The position numbers and the translations under genes are program-made. A stretch of 64,000 nt of DNA from Phlebotomus papatasi (lineage: Eukaryota; Arthropoda; Insecta; Diptera; Psychodidae), in contig NC_077222.1 in NCBI RefSeq assembly GCF_024763615.1, forward strand, positions 71,672,001 to 71,736,000, given 5' to 3'. The notes beneath the pieces were generated by a model. It worked only from the letters and a program-made list of their open reading frames with translations, was not told the DNA's origin and did no database searches. Below are positions 54,866 to 64,000 of this stretch, piece by piece (position 1 is the stretch's first letter; each line of letters opens with the position of its first letter).

Positions 54866-57800
54866 ATGGACAATCAAGAGAGTATTTCGTCCGCTAGAAG
54901 CCTTCCGCAATGGATGAGAACAAAAATGGACAACAGGTGAGGATAGTTGAAAAAGTTCAAAGTGTTTAGAGGATTTTTTTATTGAATAAGAGGGTATTTT
55001 GTTGGTCAGACTCGATGCCACTGATATTCCATTTTCACCACCAACTCACGATGAGTCATTCTTCTACGTGCGGTATCCGGCGGGTGAGAGGAAGAGGCAG
55101 GAGGATTTGAGTCATATTAGGAATGCTCTGGAGGATGGAGGGGTGAGCAGTTTGGCAAAAACAAGAGATTTTTCAAAGCACACGGATCAGTGCAAGATGT
55201 TCCTCAGTGAGGCCAATCGTAACTATTATTACCATTGAAAAAAATAAGTGTGCTCTGCGTGGCGGAGCACCCTCAATATTTTCTCACTCACCGATTGTGT
55301 TGTCTGACGTAGAGAGGGCCAAGATCAACACCACGGGTGTTCCGGCTAAGCCTGTTGGCACTGATGATGGCTTCAAGGGTGCCGGTGCAGCGTGTGGGAG
55401 TTCTATTGTGAAAATGGCTCAAGCTATGGTCAGCACTCGACCCTTCACGCGTGGATTCACCGTGGCAAAGTAAATTTATTATTGTCTGTCTATGTCTATC
55501 ATTACACAGCTTCTCCATTTGAACAGCTAAACATGCATTTCTCTGCTTTATTTGTGCGCTATTCATCTCTGTCTCCAATCCCTCCTCAATCTCTCAGCTG
55601 TAGTTGAGATTCTTTTATCTCACTTCTATTGCAATTGCTATAAGATAAATTGAAAGTCGCCAGAATGACCTCAGAGTAGGGGAGAGCATATAGTAGATCT
55701 CCTCACTACTGAGAGAAATCCGAAAAAGGTTAAATAACATTTCGGAAATGTTAATTTTACCCTGCAGTATTGATCCGAAATCGGTGTAAATATTCCCTTT
55801 TTAGGTGTATTAGGGGTTAAAGGTACTCTTTTTCATATTAATTTTACCCTTAATAAGGTGTAAAATTAACATTAAAAAATGTTGATATATTTTTACACCT
55901 AAAAAGTGTTAAATTAATGAGGAAAAAATGTTAATCACACCCTCTTTTTTTCTCAGTGCTAGTTGACGTGCAGTGAAAACTACGAAGAATATCTTACAGA
56001 AATTCTTTATAATTTTTGCAAAGAGATAATCCTTAATCCTCGGAGAAAGCTCCGCCTATAAATTGTTGATTATGCCCTACTATCGTTGAAATGTTTGAAT
56101 TTGCAATGTTTATTAGGGGATCCAGCAACAGTCCCTGAATGAACCGGTTCTCACCATTTTAATATTGTATTTGAAAATTAGGCCACGCCCTGCGCAAAGC
56201 ATTTTATAGAAGAAATAAAAAGCTAGTGATAACGGGGAAATATTTATACAAAAATATTTTAATAAATTCTGTTTTTTGCAAATTTATTATAATTGAGGTT
56301 GGGCTGGGGTGGGGATATTACACAAGAAAACGGCGTTGATCTCTACTAAATTAGATTTGTGTGGGCGTGTCCTAGTCCTCAAGCAGTTGACGTAGTCTCC
56401 AAAAGAGCATTTTATCACTAAATTTTATCATATCTAACACCTTAAACATTTTTGTGGAATGCGAAATAAAATTTGGGTTTTGAGGAAGAAGCACATAAAA
56501 CAAGTAGGCGTGGTTTGTAAATGGGCGTGACATTACCACTAAGAACAATTTCCTATGTATACTATTAATAGGGGAGACTGGGGCAAAAAGTCACAAATTG
56601 AAAATTTGAAAATTCAATATCTATACGAATTCTATTCAATACGAACAAGGAATTCATAAAATAAAAAAAAATATATTGAAATTTTTAGACCTATTTTTGA
56701 AATGTTTTCCTTACAACAGATCAATTTTGACCTACTTATTTTCTAAAATTGATGCCCTGGTACATATTTCCTAAATGATTTGAATTCTTTGAATATGAAA
56801 CCACTATCTATTTTAGAATTTTACAAAGATTCTTTTCTCCAGAAATCCTTTTATTAAAATGACCACTTGGGGTAAAAAGTAACAAAAGGTATGGAGCGAA
56901 AAGTAACAAAGACCGAAACAATTTCTGATGTCTCACGGCGAGAAGAAACGTAATTTCCGCGTCTCGCCGCTTTTTGTTCGCATTGGTCAAACGATTAGCA
57001 GTCTCTTGTGTGTTTTTTTTATAAAATAGCTTGAAAAGCGCTTTTCTCGTTCAGATAGAGAAAACTGTGTTTTAACCCTTTAAGGACGATTGGAACACCG
57101 GTGTCCCATAAAGAAAATAATTTTTCCTGACTACCTAAAGTTATTTTTTTCTTATGTCTGTACATAATTGTAAAGTAGAAGGTTGAAGGAATTTAGAATA
57201 TTTTTTGCAAGTCTATAGCTATTTGCTATGTAGTAAATATTTAAGCTCAAAAATGGCAAATTTTTAAATTCTCAAATTCATAATTGATTTTATTTATTTT
57301 TGATACTTCCAATTTTTTTTAAGCAAAACCCTTTTGGCAATAAAAACTACAATACTCATACGTAATATTTTCATTAAAGCGAAAAAATATTATTCATTCG
57401 TATTGTCAGAAAAATTATTTAAATTTTTGGGTTATTTTTGTCCCTATCGTTCATAGAAGCACAAAATATACCGAATCAGACTCTGTTGGACTTTCCAAGG
57501 TTAGATGTAAAACTTATCATTGATTATGTTTCTCAGTTTAATTCTTATTGTTGATTTTCATTCCGTAAAAAGTGTCTTGTCGTTAAAGGGTTAAAAAGGT
57601 GTAGAGGAATAAATTTCTTATGAAAATATGTCACCTAGCTATTTTTTTTAATTTATGAAAGCCCGTAATAAAGCAAATCAAAATGTGATAATATCCCATA
57701 CCTGGTACTATTTGCCCCAGCATTTTTGAGAATGATCACAGAATTACCTTTTAGAAAACAGTTCGATAAATGTATTTCCTGATAAAATGGAGGAAAATGA

Positions 57801-60800
57801 CTTTCAAAAAGTTGTAGAGTAGTAAATTTTCTATAAAACTGCACTAATTAGAAATTTCTGGGGCAATAGGTTAGCTTTAAAAAAAAATAAAATATCCGTT
57901 TTGTGACTTTGCCCCAGTCTCCCCTATCATATTTATAAAGATAAACAGCAAACATGAAACCTTTAAATGTGTAAATATTTTAAAGTAGAAAACTAATTTA
58001 GGGCGTGGCCTATTTTTTCAAGAATGTAATTCTTCAAAAAACTTAGAATTAAATTATCAGGCTTGATTGCAGTATGTCAGTAATACAATGTATTGAAAAC
58101 TCATCTACATCTCGTTCGTAGAGATGATGCTCCTTTATTTCTCTAGGCATTGATACTACCTAGTTATTACGAAAGCTAAAAGTTCACGAAATTTCGAAAA
58201 AAACAACTGTCCAAAATAAGGAGTATTACCCCACTGGTGAATCTCTTAGAAAATTGACAATTTTTCACACGAAAAACGTAATTCACTAGGCAAATTTCAC
58301 TTCAGGTCAAATCAACAAGTCATTATAAATGCGAATCAACACAATATTCAACGAATATATAATAATATCACTTAAAAACAGCGAAGAAAAATTGTTAGTA
58401 CAGTAGACTCTCTCTCAATTGTGCATTTGGGGCAAAATGTCATCCAGTTTATCGATAGATTTGGGCGTCTAAGCCTTTGCAAATTCCACAAAAAGCGCTC
58501 AATTATAAAGAATCACGATAAAATAGGAAGAACTACAACGAATTTGAGCAAATTAGCTTCATAATTAAACGTGAAAATTGTCAACAAAATTTGACGCCCG
58601 ATTGAGAAAGAGCCGATTGAGCGAGAGTCTACTTGTTCTTCTTCTCTTCTTTAACCCTTTAAGGACGAGAAGCTTTCCGCTGAGCGAAATTCAATGAAAT
58701 CAAGTTTCCTTCGATATTTTAGCCTAAATAAGAGATTTACGGTTAAAAAGAAATTTTCCCATCCCTAGGAGTCCTGAAAAACTATGGGTCTTATATGACC
58801 CAATCGTCCATAAAAGTAAAAAAGCACAAAATTTTCCAAACGACTAGTTTACTCGTTTGCTCTGTTATTTTTGAAGGATAAATAACTTGAATAATAATAA
58901 AAAAAAATATTTAGAGTACGAGTAAAAATTAAAACGATCAAACATTAATTTTAAAAAAATCTGATTCAATTTTTGGTCTCAAAGACTCTTGAAGACTTTT
59001 ACACAAAAACAATCTTTTTATGAAAAACGTATTATATTATTTACTTCAATTTTAATTTTTATGATATTCATCGAAACAAATTTCGCATACTGGTAAGGTA
59101 ATACAGAGATAAATGTCGCATGCCTTACAAATTCAATTGGTCTTATAATCCTTTTTTCTGATAGCGTCATGTGCACCTCAGATTTATTCGAAACATGTTT
59201 GATAGTAATGAGTAGGTGCAATGTTGTTTGTCTCTGGGAATTTAAGACGTAGAGTTGCACATTGCTGTGGATCTGGGAGTTCTTCCGGAGTTGATGCGTT
59301 TTCGTTGAAGACTTCAAAGTCCACTTCATCCACGTCTTGTTCCAAATATATTATATCGCTTTCGTTCAGGACAAGATTGTCGGCATCATCGCTATCTTCC
59401 GGGAATGATATGTGATTGATTTCGGGTTCATTGACCATGATTTTTTTTCCATTTTTGAAGTCATCTACAAGAGTAAAAAGTTATGAATTTACAACATATA
59501 CGCAGAAGTATCTTATAAATTATCAAAATATTACCTTCTTCAGTCAGTATTGCACTGGGAAATCTCAGTTAATTGATATATCACACAATATTACACGAAT
59601 AATTAACTATTTTGCGCACACATAAACAAAAACATGAAACAGTCTAACCTCAAATCTTTGAAAATCCACTAGAGACAAATCCGGTGTTTTTTACCTTTGT
59701 GGACGATTGGGTCATATATGACCCATGAAAATTATGAAGCTTTCCTGAAAATACCAATAAACTATAATTTTTACTTTGTTGAGAAATATTATGTATAGTC
59801 CCGTCAAATAATATCTGCAGATATCTTTAAGATTTCTGTAGAGAAAATCTACACCTCTACAGAATATCTGCAGATAAATTCTGTAGATATTCTTACGAAT
59901 TTTATTTGGGCTTGGGACAAAATTCGTCAGAATATTTCGGCAGATTTTCTGACGAATCTCTGATGAATTTCTGTAGATATTCTGTAGATTTTTTCTACAT
60001 TCCAGACTTTCCAGACAAGATGTGTCAGAAGAGATGGAAAAATTTTTCACTGAAGTTTGCAGATTATTCTTAGTGATATCACGGTGTTTATATAAAATAA
60101 AGAATTCTGCAGATATCGATTTCTGTAGAGAAAATTTACACCTCTACAGAATATCTGCAGATTACACGAATTTTATTTGAAAAATTTTTTGAATTTTAAC
60201 GTTTCACTGAAAAGTCTGGAATGTAGAAAAAATCTACAGTTTGTCAGAAAATCTGCCGAAATATTCTGACGAATTTTGTCCCAAACATTCTATAGAAGAG
60301 ATGGAAAAATACTGAAGTTTGCTTCTATAGTGTGATATCACGGTGTTTATATAAAATAAAGAATTCTGCGACGCCGTGTTACAAGTAGAGAAAAGTGAAG
60401 TGAAAACTTTAAACAGAGTGTCGACCAAAATTTCGTGTTTTTGTATCATTCGATTGGCGATTTTTAAGAAATTAGTATTTTTGCTCGCAGTTTTTTTACT
60501 TATCTAAAATGTGTACTCGGTAATGCTTGTTAAGCAGAGCATACAATTTTCTTTATAACTTCTACAGTTTCTTCATAAATCAACAATATTTTTGTGAAGT
60601 AATGGAGGTTATGCAGATTTTCTAGGGAGAAATTCTGCCGAGAATCTGCAGATTTTCTCTGAATGTACTAGAATATACCGTTAAAATTCAAAAAAACCTC
60701 CGAGTAAAATCGGTAGGTAGAGCAATGATTTGACGGGGTTATTATAGTTTCTAGTCCTAAGAGGTTTTTGCTTAAAAAAAATTAGAAATATTAAAAAAAT

Positions 60801-62358
60801 TAAAATTCAAGCACCAACGTGAAAATTTGAAAATTCGTTATTTTTGAGCTCAAATATTTTTTATATAGCAAATAGCTGGAGATTTGCAAAAAATATCCTT
60901 GATTCCTACATCTTTCTACTTCGTGATTATGTACAAACATTAGAAAGACATAACGTCAGGTAGTCAGGAAAAATTATTTTCTCTATGGGTCACGGGTGAC
61001 CCAATCGTCCTTAAAGGGTTAAAGTTTTTGTAGGGGCTGAACGTCTCTTGACATCCACACAGCCCACTGTACTTCACCAAAGCTAAATAAGACTGAAGTA
61101 AACACGAAGTTCTGTCATATTTCTCGTAAGCAATTGCTCACACTGAATTTTCAACAAAGCAATTTTAACTTAAATCTTATTCAAAATTTATCGTATTTAG
61201 TGTTAAAATCTTCCAAAAAGAACAAACATTTAGATAGAATTCATTATTCATCAAATATTGGAATTAAAAAAATCCATCATTTTAATCAATTTATTTGTAA
61301 TGTCCAATTTTATCCTCAAAGTGTCCAAATTTAGAAATTGTCCAAAATTATGAGCTCTTACCCTATATAAAAAAATATTACATTTCAAACTTAGGACATT
61401 AGCGTTTGCATGCATTTATGCAGAAATTTGGTGAAGTTACATTAATTAATATTCAATTTAGAGTTTCATGAAAATGAAAATCTCATGTAATGTTTTGGCA
61501 AAGGGAAGATACAGTTTTTTTTTGTCTCCTTTTTGTATCTTTTAGGTTTTTTTAATGACCTAATTTATTTTATTACTGATTTAAAATCTTGCTTTCTATA
61601 AACTAAGATGGGGTTATCAGTACTTTATCTGTGTTTGTTTATCAAATAAACATGTGATCAGTTCTCGTGCAATGCTAAATCTGAGAGTCTGAGGATCTTG
61701 TGAGTGAGAGATGGGGTGGGAGGAGGATGCTATAAGAGTTAGAAAAAATATGTTTTTTTATTACTATTATTATTATTATCTTGGATGTGTGTGCAGTTTT
61801 GAGGAGGCATCACCAGATACTGACTTCCCCATGATAAATCCCGAGGAAGACTTTGAAATTGCCAACTCGAAGAAAAATATGATGAGACGTGGTTCAAAAT
61901 CACTTCCAGCATCACCAATGGGATCTCCAAAAACTGGCAGGAAGATCCATCAGAATCCCTACTTCACAACAAATCAGACAACACTCGTGATTGGAGATCA
62001 AAAGTTTGTATACAAGATAAAAGAGACAGAGAGAGAGAAAGATTGTCTTTATCATTCCTTGGTTGGCTGGAGTTAATGCTAGTGATGTTTTTTTGTTTGT
62101 TTTTGCTGCAGGAAGTGGAATTTGTCGGATTTTCTAGGACTTCAGCGACGGACAACAGCCCTCTCGACGCAATCCGTGGCATCGCAAATTGATGAGAATG
62201 CCGAGGAAGCCCTTGAACTTGATAGTAAATTCGTCAATTTGGACCATGATAGGGCAGTGGAGGCCAATCAGGGTAAGACTACTGAGGCACCAACAGTATT
62301 GAAGGCAAAGCCATCGGAATTGCGAGAAATGAATTTTTGGTCACCGACCTCCATGTAG
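54866..62358 (+). CDS. Unrecognised 292-aa protein, 5 exons
   Basis: Exons 54866-54936, 55010-55142, 55249-55469, 61797-62003, 62112-62358. All phases join to 292 residues with ATG (MDNQESISS) and TAG, strong evidence of a real gene. The protein is hydrophilic: a conserved-looking N-terminal block (RSLPQWMRTK, SPPTHDESFFYVRYP), a middle block (FSHSPIVLSDVERAKINTTG, MVSTRPFTRGFTVANF), a Ser-Pro cluster (SLPASPMGSPKTGRK), then KKWNLSDFLGLQRR and a C-terminus KPSELREMNFWSPTSM. No signal peptide, membrane segment or enzyme motif. The exon 3 acceptor (55247-55248) lacks a good pyrimidine tract; reading through the exon 2 donor instead gives a stop after 32 codons, so this junction is the weakest. 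The SP cluster and C-terminal motif faintly recall vertebrate p33MONOX/KIAA1191, which is only a guess. Poly(A) signal candidate AATAAA at 62825-62830. Confidence 0.8.
55707..55958 (-). mobile_element. CACTGAG MITE, copy 6 (inverted)
   Basis: 252 bp, (TA)CTGAGAGAAATCCGAAAAA to CTTTTTTTCTCAGTG, in intron 3 of the 292-aa gene. Same orientation as copy 4. Its left terminus is slightly altered (CTACTG for CACTG). Confidence 0.83.
56569..57926 (-). mobile_element. GGGGAGACTGGGGCAAAAAG element, copy 3 (inverted, interrupted)
   Basis: TAGGGGAGACTGGGGCAAAA to TGACTTTGCCCCAGTCTCCC plus CTA. After removing the 515-bp insert at 57076 and one TTAA, it aligns in reverse with copy 1 (7561-8436) across its length, with the same end words and the same GATAGAGAAAAC...AGGTGTAGA landmark. 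Confidence 0.83.
57076..57590. mobile_element. piggyBac-like MITE nested in the GGGGAGA element
   Basis: 515 bp, CCCTTTAAGGACGATTGG to GTCGTTAAAGGG, flanked by TTAA at 57072-57075 and 57591-57594. The corresponding place in copy 1 of the host element reads GTTTTACAAAGGTGTAG in reverse, i.e. one near-TTAA site. This shows insertion with the TTAA duplication that defines piggyBac. The interior aligns in reverse with the right part of 58655-61018. Confidence 0.85.
58401..58633 (-). mobile_element. pogo-like MITE (CAGTAGACTC ends), copy 3 (inverted)
   Basis: CAGTAGACTCTCTCTCAATT after TA on the left; CCGATTGAGCGAGAGTCTAC plus T on the right. The interior (GCGCTCAATTATAAAGAATC, TAATTAAACGTGAAAATTGT) is the reverse of copies 1 and 2. 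It sits 21 bp before the piggyBac-like element. Confidence 0.8.
59058..59440 (-). pseudogene. piggyBac transposase remnant (acidic N-terminus plus Cys-rich C-terminus)
   Basis: The N-terminal part reads MVNEPEINHISFPEDSDDAD and NLVLNESDIIYLEQDVDEVD, an acidic leader like those of piggyBac transposases. A short junction follows, then in another frame ICKACDIYLC and VCEICFDEYHKN, then stop (TAA). That C-x2-C...C...C-x2-C-x3-YH pattern is the C-terminal zinc-binding domain that recognises the element's ends. About 400 expected residues, including all catalytic Asp residues, are missing, and an in-frame TGA precedes the Cys-rich piece. Cannot transpose; might still bind DNA only if expressed, for which there is no sign. 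Confidence 0.75.
59800..60737 (+). mobile_element. CCCGTCAAAT element, copy 2 (nested in piggyBac relic)
   Basis: 938 bp with ends CCCGTCAAATAATATCTGC and CAATGATTTGACGGG, giving a clean ~10-bp inverted repeat CCCGTCAAAT / ATTTGACGGG. Same internal blocks as 51357-52107, plus a duplicated middle segment (TCTGTAGAGAAAAT...CAGAATATCTGCAGA twice, at 59835 and 60121). Superfamily unknown. Confidence 0.72.
61023..61796. other. End of intron 3 of the 292-aa gene
   Basis: AT-rich. A decayed stretch near 61370-61437 (TTTCAAACTTAGGACATTAG, TGCAGAAATTTGG) resembles the right end of the MITE at 5930-6360. Ends with a (TAT)n tract and the GTGCAG acceptor at 61791-61796. Confidence 0.4.
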
Positions 62359-63317
62359 AGAAATCCATCATATAACAACTTTAAGAAAAAAAAATGCTCT
62401 TTCAACTCTCTTTTTTTCCTTCAATTTTAACGATAAAAAAATTTAATAAGAGATGTTTTCAATTTTTTTTATCCTTCAACCGGCAATTTAATTTTAATTA
62501 ACCTTTTGAAAAGCTTTTCTTGTTTTAATGTTGTAGCCGATAGAGAAAGTTCATTCCCTTCTTGGAGTCATAAGAGTGTAATAATCTTTTTTTTTCTTCC
62601 CATAAAGAGTCTATCTTTCTTTGTTATATTTTTTTTCTTGTTTTGTATAAATATGATAATTTTTATCAATGGCTATTTTGATAAGAGGGAAAGTTTTTGT
62701 GGTTGTATTCTCAGAGAATCATCAAAAATTCCCCCCATAGAGACAAAAATAGCAACAAAAGACATTTTATCGTACAACACAATCTCTAAAAAAAAAACAA
62801 AATTCTCAAACGGAGCGTGAAAAAAATAAATGTTCCCTCTTGTAAAAAAATTGATATTTTGGGCTCTGTTAGTGATTCGCTGAGCGGAAAAAAGAATTTA
62901 AGAATTGAAACACGTTAGGTGTTCTTCATTGAAATTTAATAAAAATAAATCTTGTGAAAATCAACACATTTATTTCTTGTTTTTTTTTTGTCCTATCAAT
63001 CACACCAGAAGCGATATTAATTTTAATGAATTAACTCGTGGTGCGATATTTTTTTAAACTTTTTTTTATTTTTATTTTTAAATATTCTCACCCCACTTTA
63101 TCTACAATATTTGTATTTTTTTGAATTTTTTTTCTCTGCTCTAGATAACTTCCTAATTTTTCTTTTGAATCTGCTTTGTTTTTGGAGAAGTTGACAAGCA
63201 AAAGATCATTGGGACATGCAGAGTACAATTATTTTGTATCCTTGTATCTTCCTTGTGGTATATCTTTTCTTTTTTTTTGCTATATGGCCTTCACGAAGAG
63301 CGCTCTGTGGCTATTTG
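62359..63317. other. Convergent intergenic region between the 292-aa gene and CLPX
   Basis: 959 bp, T/A homopolymer-rich, shared by the two 3' UTRs. Plus-strand AATAAA at 62825-62830 and a minus-strand signal (TTTATT read on plus) at 62969-62974 fit the two opposite transcripts, which would then overlap little or not at all. Confidence 0.5.
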
Positions 63318-63860
63318 TTATTGTTGGACACGTACTTTTGTACTTTCCTCCTCTTCGGGAGACGTTGTGGGACTTAGGGAGGTGTCCTTGGATGTATTTG
63401 ATGTTACAGGACCCGAATGACGTATATAATTGGGTGTTGATTGACCCCGAACACAATTTTCATCAATTAGCACCTCCTTGACATCTGACGCAGGCACCTC
63501 AAACATTGGCTCCAGCAGCAAATTCTCCTGTATTGCATTTTATTTTTGTGTACGTGTCATGGTATGCGAAACAAAACAACAAAATAACACATCAATATGA
63601 GATAAGAAAAATTGATAAGGAAAATTATGCAATATCACCATTATTGCCCGAAGACCACGAGCCCCCGTCTGTCGTTCCATTGCCAACTGTGCTATGGCCT
63701 GAAGAGCGTCATTGGTGAAGGACAATTCCACCTGATCCATCCCCAAAAGTGCACGATATTGGGGCACAAGGGCATTACGTGGTTCCGTCAGTATTCGCAC
63801 CAGCATACCAACATCGAGACTGTGGAATGGGACCAATACGGGGAAACGTCCAACAAATTC
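63318..63860 (-). CDS. CLPX: Mitochondrial ATP-dependent Clp protease ATP-binding subunit ClpX, C-terminal exons
   Basis: AAA+ unfoldase of the mitochondrial matrix that feeds substrates to ClpP. Two exons are visible, last 63318-63527 and penultimate 63639-63860, joined in phase 0 across a 111-bp intron. The penultimate exon reads EFVGRFPVLVPFHSLDVGML and RILTEPRNALVPQYRALLGM and ends with the sensor-2 segment RQTGARGLRAIM, including the Arg that contacts ATP. The last exon continues ENLLLEPMFEVPASDVKEVL and ends in a Ser/Glu-rich tail typical of animal CLPX. Upstream exons (Walker A/B, zinc finger, mitochondrial leader) lie beyond 64000; 63861-64000 shows no exon I can place. Family identity is certain. 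Confidence 0.93.
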
Positions 63861-64000
63861 CTTCAAATAGAAAATTTACCACAAAGAGCGTGAAAAAAAA
63901 ACCCACAAAAAAATTTACCAATTAACTTCCAAGTCACCCTGAGTACACAATTTATTGGAAATTGCAAAATAGGCACTCAAAAAGATCGATGAAAGAAAAA

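Larger units (their letters stand above)
58655..61018 (-). mobile_element. piggyBac-like transposon, internally deleted and itself interrupted
   Basis: 2364 bp, CCCTTTAAGGACGAGAAGC to AATCGTCCTTAAAGGG, flanked by TTAA at 58651-58654 and 61019-61022. On the minus strand it keeps the two ends of a transposase gene: an acidic N-terminal piece (59184-59438) and a Cys-rich C-terminal piece (about 59058-59150). The catalytic DDD domain between them is gone. A CCCGTCAAAT element is nested at 59800-60737. Without it the piggyBac relic would be about 1.4 kb. Confidence 0.85.

Noticed and set aside
63176..63893. Plus-strand frames of 70-101 aa over the CLPX exons
   Set aside because: Antisense to clear CLPX coding sequence and its intron.
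63861..64000. A 20-nt micro-exon of CLPX (acceptor near 63927, donor near 63906 on the minus strand)
   Set aside because: Splice-like dinucleotides are present but the phase does not join the next exon and the peptide does not match ClpX.

Overview
The window is a eukaryotic, AT-rich, intron-containing stretch of nuclear DNA. Its proteins (a KDM3-type histone demethylase, an ER glucosidase I, a mitochondrial ClpX) and its dense load of cut-and-paste transposons and MITEs point to an insect, most likely a lower (nematoceran) dipteran. The species cannot be fixed from the sequence alone.

Layout. (1) 5082-27802, plus strand: most of a KDM3/JHDM2 lysine demethylase gene, 11 exons with every splice phase matching, 1827 codons plus stop inside the window. 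The 5' end lies before position 5082 and was not found. Its introns are filled with MITEs, a mariner relic, a PIF/Harbinger relic, a ~70-bp minisatellite and a field of small palindromes. (2) 27803-37959: AT-rich 3' UTR and intergenic DNA with two large clusters of alternating inverted repeats, a LINE 3' fragment and fold-back elements. (3) 37960-43572, plus: complete mannosyl-oligosaccharide glucosidase (GH63, glucosidase I), 4 exons, 838 aa, with the start codon alone at the end of exon 1. (4) 43600-53900: a mobile-element graveyard holding a LINE gag relic, a tRNA-derived SINE, a pogo-like MITE, a nearly perfect ~990-bp palindrome, and a 2.67-kb pogo/Tigger-like transposon with an apparently intact DDE core. 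(5) 54866-62358, plus: a 5-exon gene for an unrecognised 292-aa protein, whose third intron (6.3 kb) holds a piggyBac-like relic and several nested elements. (6) 63318-63860, minus: the last two recognisable exons of mitochondrial CLPX, convergent with the preceding gene and running off the window's right edge.

The host genes are unrelated housekeeping or chromatin genes and no operon-like logic links them. The main interest lies in the repeat biology: nested insertions whose empty sites are preserved in sibling copies (TA and TTAA target duplications), internally deleted transposons that keep only the ends of their transposase, and a large inverted duplication that is either a recent template-switch event or an assembly artefact.
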